Shown here in pieces: positions 36,296-50,649 of a stretch of DNA of 64,000 bases (its first letter is position 1; the number at the start of each line of letters is the position of its first letter). This DNA is from Tetrahymena thermophila SB210 (taxonomy: Eukaryota; Ciliophora; Oligohymenophorea; Hymenostomatida; Tetrahymenidae). The stretch lies in the NCBI RefSeq assembly GCF_000189635.1, contig NW_002476262.1:124001-188000 (forward strand), read 5' to 3'. Under the pieces are notes generated by a model. The model was not told the DNA's origin. It did no database searches and was given only the letters and a program-made list of their open reading frames with translations. Position numbers and translations under genes: made by a program.

Positions 36296-39200
36296 TCAAA
36301 TTTCAATATCTTTTATTTCTGGTTTCTTATAGTGTCTTAATTAATTAACTAAAGTGGAAGGTTTAAATGGTGCATGTGCTCCGTATGGTTTAGGGATACC
36401 AATTTCGTCGGGCACATATGCATTAACTCTATGCTCTGCTGTAGTTTTTGTTGCAAAAGCAGGGAAATTCTTTTCCAATTATTCTCTTTATAATCTTAAC
36501 TTTCTCTCTTCTTAGTAGCTTAATTTGTCTCTAAGCATCTTTTAATATTCTAATTCTGATTCTAAAGTTGGAGGTTTTCCATCTTATACCCTTAGTTTAG
36601 AGATTTCATGCTATTCTTGCAACTCTTCTCTTTCTTTCTATAATTTGATCACGATGGCTTAATACATAGATAACTCCGATATTGTAGCCATCATCTATCT
36701 TGTTATCTTTTTTAGTCTAAATTAAAATTCGTTCAACCTTTCTGTCACTTCTAATGTTACTTAACGTCCATCTAAAGCTTCTGAACGAAGTTTATCACTT
36801 AAATTATTTATTTCTTCAAGTATAAGTTCTTTTTCAAGTAATTCCTCTTTCTTTTTATTCAATCTCTCTTCAAACACTTTAATCCTTGCATCTAAAGACT
36901 CTTTATCAGGGTCTTCACCTCCTAACTCTCTGTATATATTTTTATTTAAAACATAAAATTAATACTAAAGCTTTCAAATCGGATAATATAAAATAATATA
37001 ATACATTTTCCTCTAAAAAGAGAAACCACAAATCAAATCAAATCAAATAAATTAACAAAACTTAATTTATTTAATATTTTACCTCCACCTATCTTTATTG
37101 GTTGGGTCTTCTAGTTTATCCGATAGCTCATAATACCTTTCTTTTTACATATTTAATTCTTGCTTTAAAGATAATACATCTGATGCTAATCTTGGAACGG
37201 TATCTATTTGTTTTAGTGAGATCTCTATTTACCTTTTTTTTTCATCTATTTCTATTTAAAGCATTCTTTACTAGTCTTCAATGTCTTTAATTTCGAACTC
37301 TCCTTATTTAAGAATTTTTTCTTAAATGTTAGATTTTTCGTACAAAACGCATAGCTCATCGTTCTTATCTATAAGCTATACTCCTGTATAATTTCTACTC
37401 TCTTAAGCAGATTCATACTTCTTTCTTAGTTAAGTCATATCTTTTTCCAAAATTTGAATTGTGACATTTAGTTTTTCTATTTCATTAACATTTTAATCTA
37501 CTATTTTTTTTTTTTACTTAATAAATAATATTCTAAAATGAGTAAGTATGAGTAGAAGTAAAGCTTACCACTCTTTGAAACTCTAGTTTATTCAAGTGAG
37601 TATTTTCTCTATCTCTTAAGTTTATCTGCAGCTGTAGAGTATGACTATACTATATTAGACTCTAACTCTTTTCAAAAGCTTCATTCTTTAATATTTCTAA
37701 TTCATTTTAGGAAATTTTAATTTTTTCTTTTAACTCTGCAAGATCCTAAGAGCTATTTTAAATCATATTAACATATTTATTTCTTGCAGATTTAGCTTCC
37801 TCATAAAGTGCCTTAACTGCATTTAAATTGAATTCTGTTTCTTAATGTCTTTTTATTAAATCTAAAATGCTTAGCTCTTTTATTTTAAGTTCTTCTCTTG
37901 TTTCCCTCACCTCTATAGAAATAAAATAAAAATATTTAATATCTAATTAAATTAATATTTTTTTAATTAATTTAATTTATAATCACTTACCTGACATAGC
38001 TTAAGAAGCTTTTCTAGCCATAGATTCTCTCATATTTGTCAAGGTTTTAATTTTTTTATTTGCTGCCATTTCAAATTACTATTATTATGTTAATTACTAT
38101 TCCAATTCTACAATCTATTTCGCAATTTGTTCTTTTTATGAATCTTTTTCATTTGTTTTACCCATAATCTATCTGGCCTTAAATTCTGTTAGTTTATTTT
38201 CATCTATAAGTTCTCCATTAACTGATTCTTAATTCTTAATTTCAGTGAGTATAAACTAGGCCTATTTAACGTATTTATCTATAGACATTTCTTATTCAAA
38301 TATGGAGTCTTTTAACTTCTTTTTAATATGTTCTTGCTTTTTGAGTAGTTTTTTTGATAATTCTATTTAATTTTTCAAAGTATCTATCAAATCTTCTCTG
38401 TTCTATTTTTCTTTCTTTTTAACCTTTATTTCCATCGATAATTTATACCTCTCAGAAAGCTTCTCTTCTAATACTAGTCTATTTTCTTTCACTTAATCCA
38501 TAAGTGTCTTAATAGATTTTTTATCTTCTTAAATTTTCTACTGATCTTCTTGATTTTTTTATATTATTTCATTATATTTTTCTTAGTATTTTTGTATCCT
38601 CTCTTACAACTCTTATATAGTCTATCAATTAAAATATAATTAGATATTTAAGTTAATTAATAAAATAAAATATAAAAAATCATTAACTAAATTACTTTAT
38701 TCCTTTTGCTTATCTCCTCCATTATTTCAGCTAAATCATGCTCCATTAAATTACAAGCTGAAAGTAGCATATCTGCTTTTTTTTAAAATCGATCTGGTTC
38801 ATCTTTAATCTATTTACAACAAATTAATAATATATTTAATAAAAGTTACACTTAGTTAGTTAGTTATTTTTAAAAAATAAACAAAGTTATAAACTAACTT
38901 ATAAATAACTTAGCATAAAAGCTTAAAAAGGTTTACCTGTAAAATAATATTTTATTTATTAGAAATTTCATTTAAAATCTCTTCATTTTCTTTCTTCAAA
39001 ACTTCTATACGCAATTTTTGTTCATTCAAATGTTTTGTTTCAAATTCTATTGTATTCTACCTCTTATTTAGTTCCTCCTTAAGCCTATCAATTTAAGTTT
39101 TTAGGGAATCTTCTTCTCCCTGAATTTTAGACCTAATGTATTTTTCTTCTTCTTATATACTCATTTCCTTAGTTTTTAGAAAATATATAATTTAACTTAA

Positions 39201-39742
39201 CTCGCCATTTGACAATCAGCAACTTATATTTTTTTTTGTTGCGTGCATTGTAATATTAATTATAACTTGTTTAATAATATGCTAGTAATATATTTAATTC
39301 TAACCGAAATCACTTACTAAAAACTTTAAAAACTAAATTCTTAACAAAAAAATAGAATTACCTTTTCAAAAAGACTTGACTAAATTTTATCTTGCTCATT
39401 TTACATTGAATCAATAACCTTTATATGCATCTCAACTTCAGCTTCAAATTTTTTTAATTCTGCTTAAATTGCTTTCACTTATTACTCTAGTTCTTCTTAA
39501 CGCCTTTATTATTCATCTAATTATTCTTTCTTTCCTTTCAACTCTACTTAGAGTTTCTTTTATCTTACAGGAAGCTGCTTTTAATTTTTAAACGAATTAA
39601 CCACAGAGTTATGCAAAAATTCAAACTTTTCTTTCATAGCATCATGAACTTCTTTAGTAATCTTTCCCCTCTCAAGGAAATTTTATAAAAGTAAGATAGC
39701 CATATGGCCTTTAAGATCTCCTAAATCATTCAAGTCCGCCAT
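36296..39742 (-). CDS. CCDC146: CCDC146 coiled-coil axonemal/centriolar protein
   Basis: Seven exons: 39742-39362, 39167-38937, 38809-38696, 38621-37991, 37912-37569, 37516-37083, 36929-36296; 922 residues, close to human CCDC146 (about 955). In mammals this protein associates with centriole and axoneme microtubules and is needed for sperm flagella. The first ~860 residues are nearly continuous coiled coil. Family signatures are clear: [65 protein letters not shown] and EKKRQIE. The non-coiled tail has [27 protein letters not shown] and a final KPEIKDIEI, almost as in human. Exon 6 starts after TATTAAG, which gives a QKKKIVDQN junction matching the human KEQQKLD region. Expected location: basal bodies or axonemes. 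Confidence 0.95.
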
Positions 39743-40500
39743 AAACTTCTATTGATAAAATCAATTTTATTTGTATTGTTTCTTGTAGAAATAACTATCG
39801 CAATTTAAAAACTACCAAACTATACTTGCTTTGTCTTAATTCCAATTAATAATTAAAATAGATGTATTTATGTTTATTAAAAAAAAAAAACAACAACAAT
39901 AAATACTATATCAAGTATATCAATCAAGGTTATATATAGATTTCTAATTATTTTCAATGAATTTAAAAATAAAACAATTTGATAAAATATAATAATCCTA
40001 GGTTATTTAAAACAAATTTTATATTATATAAATTATCTTGATTAAAAAAAACATAACTTAAATATAAATAATAATTGTTAAATCAAGTAAAAAAAAATCA
40101 GATAAGTATTTATTTTTTGTAAATTCTATATAAATGTTAAAAGTATGAAAATATTATTGGTGTTTCATATGAAAAATAAATTCATAATTAAATATTTAAA
40201 GTATTATTAAAACAACCACTTATAAAGCCAGTCCAATTTATCAAATATATGTCCAAGTTTAAGTTAAAATAATTTTTCTTTAATAATGTGTCTAAAATTA
40301 TTATGTTATAATAAAAATTTTTATGAATGTAATTCGCCAAAAAATTTTGAAAAAAAATTAATTAAAAATAAAAATATTTATTTTAGTTTAAAAAAATAAA
40401 AATTTAATAAACAATCCTAAATAATTTTTTTATCATTAAAAGTTAAAGTAAAAAACGACATAGAAAAAAAAAATAGTTATTTTAAAATTAATAGTTAATT
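39743..40500. other. Intergenic spacer
   Basis: About 0.76 kb, A+T-rich, holding the CCDC146 promoter and the 3' end of the 140-residue orphan. Nothing else recognised. Confidence 0.55.
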
Positions 40501-40923
40501 TCAAATATTTTCTTTGTAGAGTTCACTCTTGAAGCTATCAAGGCAAAATTTAATTATATCTCCAAGTTATTAGTGCTCATAGTCAAAACCTTCTCCGTCT
40601 TTAATCATTTTATCTATGTAATTTTCTTAAGTGTCTAGAGAATCTACAAATTTGTGAAATAACTCGATTTCTTCTAGGTTGAGACTAATAGAGTCTATGC
40701 ATTTATGGAAGTATTCTTAAATACTTTAAAGTACTTTTTAATTGTGTAGATATTCCTCTTTAGGTGGTACCTCTACAAAGTCTCCAAGGGTGATTTTCAG
40801 TAAAATTAAAATAAGATTAAGTCTATTGTAAGGTGTTGTCTTGATATTTAGAATTTAATCTGTAACAGTCTTTTTTTAGTCCTCAAAAACTTTTGCCATA
40901 ATATCTTTTAAAAAATCACTCAT
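40501..40923 (-). CDS. Uncharacterised 140-residue helical protein
   Basis: Single exon with convincing coding composition. It begins MSDFLKDIMAKVFEDQKKTV and ends SELYKENI. The predicted secondary structure is mostly helical with a hydrophobic core segment (YNRLNLILILLKITLGDFV) too polar at its ends for a sure membrane span. Acidic Glu/Asp-rich helices follow (LEEIELFHKFVDSL). No catalytic motif, Cys pair or signal peptide. It is isolated between CCDC146 and a long gene-free region. Probably a ciliate-specific protein; I do not recognise it. Confidence 0.75.
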
Positions 40924-43900
40924 CTTTTGTTTATTTTGTATTCTTTATCTGATAGAATTTTTTTTTAGGTATTTTTGTTTTTTTTTGTTTGTTTATTTAT
41001 TTATTATTAAAAAATATTTAAATGGTTAAGTTTTTATTTAAAGAAATATTTTTAAGCATTAAAGTGGATACTTAAAATTTACCTCCAAAATGTATTGGTT
41101 AATCAAAAAAAAGAATTTAATAGGTTCAATTATAATTATTCTTTCAAGTAATGATTAAATTTAAAATGTTTAGCAAATTTATCTTCTAGAAATCTAATAA
41201 ATACCTCTTGATTATTATTTTTCTATATACTTTTCATTTTTTTAATTAAATAAGTGATACTTTTTAAAGTACTCTTAAATAAGAATACTAGCTTCAAAAA
41301 TTTCATTTTCCTATTTTTTTTATTAATCATATTTAATAATAAAAGAGTAAATAGGATACTAAATTTTGGATTAGTTAATTTTAAGTAAATTTAGATGGAA
41401 AAAATAATATATTTTTATAAATATTTCTCCATTATTCACATATATAAATAGAATATATTTCGAACTGTTATGATTTAAATAAATTTATAAATTGCAAAAA
41501 TTATGACATATCTTTTATCCCTTTTATTTTAAGAATTAAATGAAATAAGAATTGCTTAACATTTACATTATTATAACTAGCTCTAAAGACCAGCCTTTAA
41601 TTCATATAAAAATATTAATAATTTTCTTTTCATTAGAATTTGATTATATTTTAAAAAATCTAATTAGGTATACTGCTACTTCTTTATTTCCTCATAAAAT
41701 TTATATTTTTAACTTGAATTTACTTTATTTTTAAGATAAACAGGATATTGAAATTTCAATTAATTTTAATAATTTTGCCCATACATAAGTATATTACTTG
41801 CTATTTAAAATTATTTTTAGATTTGATTCTTAAAAAACGAATACTAAAGTAATTAATTAAAATCCTAATTATTAAGTACATATTTATTAACTTAAAATTT
41901 TTAATAAATTGTTTTTGATTTTAATTAAGAATAATTTTATTTAACCTTAAAAAATAACATCTTAAAACTTTAAAATAAAACATTTTAAATATCTAATAAG
42001 TCAATTTCAAAAGTTTAGAGAATTCATGAACACTTTTTACTTTTTTATTTTAATAAAAATCGATTAAGAAAAAATTATCCTTCAAAAATAATAGAAAAAA
42101 ATTTTATACTTTTATATTTTTTTAAAAATTATACTTTGCTTCATTTACTCAAATAATATATTTTTTAATTACTTAAATTATATAATTAAATTTATATCAA
42201 TAATCTTTAAAATATAAGCAAAAAAGTAGTAAGGCAATTAACTTTGAATTACATTAAACTTATTTTCAAAGATATTAAAAAGTAAATTATGGAAAATTTA
42301 TTTTTAAATTATAATTTATTTATTTATTTACAATCAAATAAAAATAGCTTTGTTAATTTTATAGATTTATTCTTTTATATCATTTGTTAATACAATAATT
42401 AATGAATAAATTTATATTTTATTCAATTTTTAAAAGATTATCTTTTTATTAACATTTTCTTTAGAAAATTAAATGCTTATTTTTAAGATACTACAATTCT
42501 TTTTAAATAATATTTTATTTTTTTATGTAGAGTATTATAATAAATTTACTTTAGATAAAAATGTTTTAAATATAATTAATATAAATAATATTTGAGTTAT
42601 CTATCTATTCTTTTATCTTAATTTGTACTGTTTTATTTTTTAGTTTATATTTTCTTTGAACTATTTTACTATTTTCTTCTATTATATTTTTAAAAATAAA
42701 TTTCATCTTTATTATTTAGCTTAGCTTATATTTATTTGCTTTATATTAACTAAAAATTGCTTTTATGAGTTTATAACTTACTAATTTAGAGTTTTATTTA
42801 ATTTTTTATACAAAATATTTAATTCATTTATGGTGTTTATGAACAATTACCTTAACGCATAAACATATTTTAAATATACTCACTTCGTTTTATTTCAATC
42901 TTAAGCTTTAAATATAGCTCATTTTTTTGAAATGTTAAAAAATAGAAAAAATAGTTGTAAAAAACGTATAAAAAAGTAATTAATTTATTTATAGTAATGA
43001 ATATAACAAAATAGAAAATTTTCTTAAAAATAGAAAATAACTTTTAATATGTTTTTAACAATAAATAATGATGAAATTGAATTATATTTTCAAAATAATG
43101 TTAAAATTTTTAGTCAAACTCAAAGAGAGTTTTAATATTATTTCTTTTTTAAAGTTTAAGGTTTGGTCCAGTAAGAAATTAGGCAGTTCGGGAAAAAAGA
43201 GCAAAATTTATTAATTCAGTACTTTCTTATTAAAAATACTTAAATTAGGTATTTATATACATTTTTAGGTAGATCATTTGTATTAATAAATTTTATCTTA
43301 ATATATAAGCATATTTCCTTCTATTTTTCTTTTGAATAGGTAAATTTTTTATAATATTTCTAATATTTATTATATTACAAAACTAAGATAGAAAAAAATT
43401 AAGCAAAAAAAATCTACTCATTTATAAAAATATTATAGATATTTTCATAATTTTATTCTTTGCTAAGGTACTTTCATTATTTAATATAATCTTATTAATA
43501 AATGCGTTGAAAATTATAGGCATTTAATTTACTTCAGTTGAGCATTTTTACTCAAATCGCTTTATGTAATTTAAGGTGTTGTAAATACAATGATCAAATA
43601 AATATATTTGGCTATTATATAAATAGCTTTTGAATTTTTTTTTTTTATTAATCATAGCAAATGGATAAGATAAAAATCAATATTATAATGTTATTTATGA
43701 AATGTTCTAAAAAGTTAGACCCAATAAATCATAATAGGCCAAATTACAAATATTTTTTATTTTTACATAAACTTAATTGAATAAATTTATCAGTAAATTT
43801 ATGTCTAGAACTTATTAATTTAATGAAGTTATTTTGCTGCTTCAAATTATTACAATCTCATCAATTATCTTTTAGAATTCAATTATTGAAAATAAAATGA

Positions 43901-46829
43901 AAGTACAAGCAAGAATAGATTTATATTTATTTAATTTAAAATCCTAAAATGAACATTTATCTTCAATTTTAGGAAATTTCATAATTTCCATCCAGCACAT
44001 TGGTAAGTTTTAAATAAATAGTCAGTTGTTAAAAAGTACTTTTGTATATGTTTATGGTGTATAAAAATTAGCTTTCAGTAATATAAATGGAATAAAATTT
44101 ATTGTTAAGATAATTTAACAATAGAAAACAAGCCATCATCATCATCAATCAATTAAACTCATAAGTATGCAATTTTATGTTAATGAATCAATTTTTATGA
44201 CAAATGATACCGCCTAAAGATAGATAGATAACTTACTTGAGATATAATTAATATATTAATTACTATTCTAATCTTAGCTTTTTTGATAAAATCACATACT
44301 TTAATAAGCTAAGTATTTTTTTTATAAATTGTTTTGAATTACAGTTTACAATTCAAAACAATTTAAAACAAAAGTAAATAAACGGATTTTCTTTATATAT
44401 TCTGATAGAGTTTGTTTATAAAAATACAAAAGTGTAATTAAATTTTACTGAAAAAATGAGAGAGTAATAATATAAATATACAAAGGAGATTGTTGTATAA
44501 TGTATATATTATTTTTATTATTTGAACATGTTTGTAAAGAAAATTTCATGGATTTTACTTGATATGTTTCTAAATTTTTGACTACATTAAATCATTTTAA
44601 CTCTTAATGCTTGAATTTACTATCCCGTATTTCGGACTATTTTTTCGTTTGCAGTTATGGACAAAAAACAAATACATTTAAATTTCTTCAATAATTTAAA
44701 ATTTTGTGTACTGTATTGTTTTTCATTTTGTAGAAAAGAGTTGATTTAATATTAAGCTTGAATTTTTAATTTTTGCACAAGCTTGAAGAAAGGATGGGAA
44801 GTTATTTTAAAAAGAAATTATTGTTGCAATAATTAATTAATCGATGTCCAGTATTGTAACACATATCTATAACATAAAAAGGTAAATATCTTATAATCAA
44901 AAATTTGAAATAACTGAAAAGTATAAGTTTCATAAGAATTTAGCACTTTAACTCGTCATTTACTATTTATAAAATAGTAAAAGTATTTAGTAATAGCACA
45001 ATATTTTAAATAAGTAGTCTTTCTTTGGACTGACTAGTTTTGTAAAAATATGTACAACAATGTAATACTAGTTTTGGAATTGAATTTTTTTTTATAATGT
45101 GATTTTTTTCTTCGATTTTTCTCCAATTTTTTATGTTGCATATTGATGGAAAAAATAAAACGCAATTTTTTTTTGAATTAAGCGTAATTGATCAATAGAT
45201 TTTAAACAATAAAATTATTAAATCATGGGCAATAATGTAAAATTTCTATCATTTTTAAGATTATTTTTGGATCCTCAATTATTTGATTCCATTATTCATT
45301 TCTAAATTTTTCTCATGAAAGTTCTTTTTTTTATAGTTTGTTTAATTTGACAGACAGCTATTTAATTGTAGACAGTGCTTCAAGATTATTTTTATGGTGA
45401 TTGAATTGAGTTAGTTTGATTATTTTTCTTAATAATATTACTAAAGAGTATATTAGTTTATTATAAAATTCATTAGCTTGAAAAGGAGTCAGCAAAAATA
45501 GTGTAGTAAAATACTATATTATAATTTGAATATTTTTTCGAAAATATATTGCATATGAAAATATGTATGTATGTAATCGTCATAGTTTAATTATAATGAT
45601 GCGTGATATAAATAAAGATCAAAAAATAAAAATTATTTATTATATAATGCAAATAAATAGAATGAAAAATTAAAAATAGAACATGAAACGGATTAATTCT
45701 CTTTTAAACCTATTAAAAATAGTATTTATTTTATTTAAAGATTTTTAGAATAAATATTATATTTAAATTATATATTCTAGTGTTTGCTAAGTTTTTTAAA
45801 GGTTTTTTTAAAAAAGCTTTTAAACAGCAAATAAAATTTTCAGTAAAACTGCAACATCCTCAAAATAAATACTTCTATAAATTTGAATGAAAAAAAAAGT
45901 CATGACTTAAAAAAAAGACTAAATCCGATGAAAATTTTAACACAATTTACAACATAGAGTTGAATAAATATTGTTATTTATTTTGCATTTAAAATATTGG
46001 TTAAAATCTAGATTAGAAAAATGAATGAAATCAAATTTTGTTTATTAATGTAAAGAGCTGATTTCTGTTTTCTTCATACAAAAACGAAATTTTGTATCTA
46101 AGATTGTTTGCCTCGAATATTAATTATAATTATTTGGTATTATTGTATTCATTTGTTTTTAAATTAATTTATCGAATTATTCGGGGATCGATACTACGTA
46201 TATATATGAAAATTATTCGGGTATTTTAAAATAAAAACAATATAGATTCATATATTCTATTGATAGACGTAAATTAGCTAAAAGTATACAATTTTCAAAA
46301 ATCAAATTTAGGAAACGCAAATTAAAAAAAACAACAAACAATTGCTCATCTAGTGGATAAGTAAACAAACATTTTGTATCTGATATAATTAAATTACAAT
46401 TAAGAGCAAATATATCGACTAATAACTGAATCGAGGGCTAGGACTATTTTAATTAACTAAAAAATGGACATACCCCTAAAATTGATTATGCTCTATTACT
46501 TTTATTAATATTAAAATCTCTCTATTTAAGGTAAATTACTTTGAACAAAAATAAATGTGACAATAGAATTTATTAGTTTAATATCAAAAAAATTGCGTCA
46601 ATATATGTGGGAGATCGTTAAATTAATATTTCTTTTTATTATTAGGCAATTAATTTAATTAAGAGTGAAAGTCTTATGGAATTTAAAAAAGGCAAAAGAA
46701 AAATTTGATTCATCTTATAATTGTTTTATAAAAAAAAAAAAATCAAAGAAGCAAATTTGCTTTTAATAAATTGTTGCCACTTTATAGTTTTACTCACAAA
46801 CACAGAAAAAAAAAATATTACAAAAAAAA
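40924..46829. other. Gene desert, 5.9 kb
   Basis: The longest gene-free stretch of the window. Read on both strands with TGA as the only stop, it has only short or composition-neutral frames, no splice-linked exons and no recognised RNA gene. It contains a strong palindrome at 44325-44365, listed separately. The last few hundred bases are the promoter of the PP2C gene. A possible minus-strand frame around 43800-43990 was judged a chance opening. Confidence 0.55.
44325..44365. repeat. Perfect inverted repeat, 16-bp arms, 9-base loop
   Basis: Arms TAAATTGTTTTGAATT and AATTCAAAACAATTTA flank the loop ACAGTTTAC with no mismatch. It is the clearest hairpin in the window and sits alone in the gene desert, far from any terminator role. 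Candidate explanations are a structured noncoding transcript, a terminal inverted repeat remnant or chance in A+T-rich DNA. Confidence 0.8.
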
Positions 46830-48076
46830 ATGTTCTTGAGAGCCGCTTAACACAAATCCTGGGAAAACACTCACACTGTCTAATAGTACTCCATCTACAA
46901 CGACCCTAACATAGCTCATCGTGACTAAATGGAAGATGGTAATTCATTTTTCTTACCTTAACTTTAAAAACCTTTCAAAATGAGATTAATAAGTTGCACG
47001 TTACCTATTTTAATTCTAATTTTATGCCTTTATTTATCATGTATACAAATATACAAGATTTTTTGATTGAGCCCATTTATTTTATTTATTTTCTGCATAG
47101 TTTTAAGATTAAATCCACTCAAATAATCTAAAATAAATTAATAAAAATTTTAAGATTTTTTGGTTGGTAATAGATCTAATTTTCTTAAAATTCAATCATA
47201 TCAGTGCAAATAAAAAAGAATTTTATTTATATAAATTCAAAACTCCTAGTATCTATCTCATAATTTAATTAATTTAATTATTTAAACTGTGTTCTAAATT
47301 TTCTTTATTTATTAATAGCCTACTTCTATGAAGAATCTGATAATGGTGAATGCGTCTTTGGTGTCCTCGATGGTCACAATGGCTAAACCGTCGTTGAATA
47401 TGTAACTAAGTCTCTCCCAGCTCTCATCTTCGCTAACTTGAAGAAGATGGATTCAAAGGGTCTTGTTGAAGAAGCTTTAAAGTCTGCTTTCTTGGAAATG
47501 GATGAAAAAATTAGCAACGAAATGACCGCTAAGGCTTAAGAAACTGGTAGCACCTGCACTATTTGCCTTGTCCGTATTGAAAACGGTTAGAAGGTTATAT
47601 ACACTGCTAACATTGGTGATACCTGTGCTTTCCTTTACGAATAAAACACTGCTAACCCTGCCACTGAGTTAACTATTACCCACAGAGCTGCTAATAATGA
47701 AGAAAAGGAGCGTGTTAAGGCAACCGGAGCTTTCATCAGCATGGACAGAATCGATGGTAAACTCGAAGTCTTCCGTGCTTTTGGTGACCTCAAGTTAAAA
47801 AAGAAGGGAGTCATTGCTGAACCTTCTGTTTCACGTGTTGTCCTTAATACCTCTAACGAAAGTCCCGTCTACAATATTGTCCTCGCCTGCGATGGACTCT
47901 GGGATTTCGCTAAAATGAACGATATTGATGCAGTTGTCAAGAAAAACTTTAACCATGCTGGCAACGTTGCTATGGAATTAAGAAACCTTGCTAAATCTTC
48001 TCGCTCTAGAGACAATATAACTGTTATGACAGTCTAAATTGATGCCTCTATCTTAGAATCAAATATTTTGGGTTGA
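46830..48076 (+). CDS. PP2C-family (PPM) Ser/Thr protein phosphatase
   Basis: Two exons (46830-46938 and 47319-48076, the junction splitting one Ala codon) encode 288 residues, little more than the catalytic domain. PP2C enzymes remove phosphate from Ser/Thr with two Mn/Mg ions. All motifs are present: RDQMEDAYF (metal Asp), GVLDGHNG, ETGSTCTICL, ANIGDTCAFL, ITHRAANNEEKERV, FRAFGDLKLK, VLACDGLWDF and SRDNITVMTV. The first Met sits after a poly(A) leader. Codon use is unlike every neighbour: many C-ending codons (GTC, ACC, AAC, TTC, CTC) and higher G+C, as in highly expressed Tetrahymena genes. No targeting signal, so cytosolic or nuclear. Confidence 0.95.
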
Positions 48077-50649
48077 AATCTATGCTTCGATTGATAGCTT
48101 TAAACAAGTAGAGCTAATAAAACACTTTTATAATGAAAGCAATATCTATCTATCTATCATCGAGTATAATAACTTCAAAATTATACATATAATTAATTGT
48201 AAGTGCATTGTCCCTTCATTTATTTATAATGATAATAAAAAAAATATGATAATGGAATAATGCTCTCTAACTCTAATAAATAAATACTTCTATAAATAAA
48301 GATGTACTTAGAAATTCATTAAGTCTGCAAATACCAACAGCTTATTATATAAAATTATCTTAAAATTAAAAACAAACTCCTCTAAAAAATTCCTTCTCAA
48401 CAATATCTTATTCTAAAATTATAAAACTAATATTTAAAAACCCCTATTTCAATAGTATTTTTATTTTCAATATCCTTTGCTATTATCATAAATAATTATT
48501 TGAATTCAATTAGTTCTTTTCACTTTTCCATTCATTTTATGTGATTTATTTTTTTTATATAAAAAGTAAAAGAGTAAATTTGATTGATTGATTGTCTTAG
48601 TTAGTTAGTTAGTGTAAAGATTTTGAGAAGATTTCAATTAAAGGATTAGTTAATTTGTTTGTTAAAATATGAATACTTTCCTTTTACAAGGCATATCTAT
48701 ATATTAAATATACTTTATACTATACTATTTTATAAATACTTTAATCTTTTAAACAATCTACAACAATATAATCAATATATATGCAAATTTATTATTTGTT
48801 CATTAATCAATCAATTCATGCCTTCATTTCATTTTGGTCATTGTGTCTTAATTTAGTTCCCTTTTTTTCATCAAAAACCTTCATTAATGTATTTTTCTAT
48901 CAGGGACTATATTACAAGTTAATTCTTTTTTTATGTGCAATCTTAGCTAATTTAGCTTTGCTTAGCTGATCAGAAAATATATTGCTTTATCTATTACGAA
49001 AACTTTAATGAATCTCCAAAAATTTATTGTGAGAATTAGTATTTTAACTTTTTGTTTTACCACTCAAATTAAATGAATGATTAATTTTAAAGTGTCTCGT
49101 AATCTATGTTTAATTAATGTGAAATTTACCTAATTTATGGAGAAATTATTATATATTTTTTATAAAAGATTACATTCTCACAATTAGAAAATAAATTTAG
49201 ATCATAATTTAAAAATAGCTTTTTTATATAGAAAAGTAATTACTCTTAATTTGCCAAAACAAATTTGATAATAGTGAATATTATGTTTCCAAATCTATTC
49301 CCAAAAGTGAAAAAAATTAATTTGGAGTAGTTTAAATTTAGATTCATAATACGGCATATTTTGTTTGATATTGTTTCAGCTAAATCTGTTTTTTAAATCT
49401 ACCCAATCAAACTTTATTATTTTGTTTGAGATAATTTTCTCATTAAATATAAACTTTCTCTCATATGGTTTATTCGCTTAAATATATTATTTTAATCATA
49501 ATTGCTTCCTTTACAGGTATAATTCTTTTGAGTTTCTTACATATAATAATTTTCAGAGTAAATTTCAAAAATGTTTAACTTATATTTTGATGGTTATCAG
49601 ATAAATTAAGATATATTTAATTTGTAAGGCTTACAAATTTAAAATAATAATTTTTGGTGATAATAATTGGTAAAATTAAGCTGCTTGGTTGATAGTAACT
49701 TAACCCACCAAGCAATTTTTAATTGACTAGTAATTAAAATATTGATTATTAGTTTAGAATTTGAAATGTTAGTCATTAAAATTCGAAATATCAATTATTA
49801 GCATAGAAATTTGAACCTTCTATTAGAGTTTCTTATAAATTAATTTAACCTCTTTAAAATCACCAATAATTCAGAATATTAAAAAAATTTTTTTTTTTTT
49901 TAGTATTAAATATAATAAATAAAATTGATTTCATAAATTAGCTATTTTATTTTTTTATAAATATTTTAAGAAATTTTATTTAAGCTATTAAAAAAAATAT
50001 TTATTTTATTTTTAAAAATTTATTCTATGTTATAAATAATTAATAATATTTTTACTAATAAATAAAAAATAATAAAACCATTTTACAGATAAAAAAGCCA
50101 TTTTTAAAATTTAGAAAAAAAGTAAATTAATTAAAATTTTAAAAATTAATTTATTAATTTATGATAAAAAGCAAATTTGTTTAGTAGATTTTATTTATTT
50201 AAAATTATTAAATAATATTATAATTTATATTAAATATTAACTTATAAAAAATAATTTATTAATTCAAATTGTATCAAAAATTTAGAATTTATTGATTATT
50301 TTAAACTAATAGAAATGTTTGAATTGTTTTTGTTTATTAATTTTTTTGAAAAATTAAACATTTTTAATTTTCAATATTTTATTACTTAATTTTCAGAATT
50401 ATATTTTCACTTAATTAATAGTAAAAAAATTAAAAAGTAAAGAAAAAATAACGAAGTATACTATATATTTAATATATTCAATTTATCAAAAGATTTATTA
50501 GTTCTTAACTAATTAAGAATACAATCAAGCTGTGAAGTCATAGCGATTCAATCAATTAGTCAAAAGGGATAGCCTATTCAAATATTTAGAGTGCAAGCGA
50601 ACATTAAAATAATAAATTTTATTAGTTAAACCAAAATAGAACTTCAAAA
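48077..50649. other. Intergenic spacer with simple repeats
   Basis: About 2.6 kb, A+T-rich, between two + strand genes. Short runs of GATT and TTAG units occur near 48580-48612. No gene or RNA recognised; right end holds the LRRC9 promoter. Confidence 0.55.

Noticed and set aside
43800-43990. Minus-strand frame of about 55 codons
   Set aside because: Short, no motif, no splice-linked neighbours.
46180-46210. GGGGATCGATACTACG considered as a tRNA T-arm
   Set aside because: No acceptor stem, A box or cloverleaf could be formed around it.
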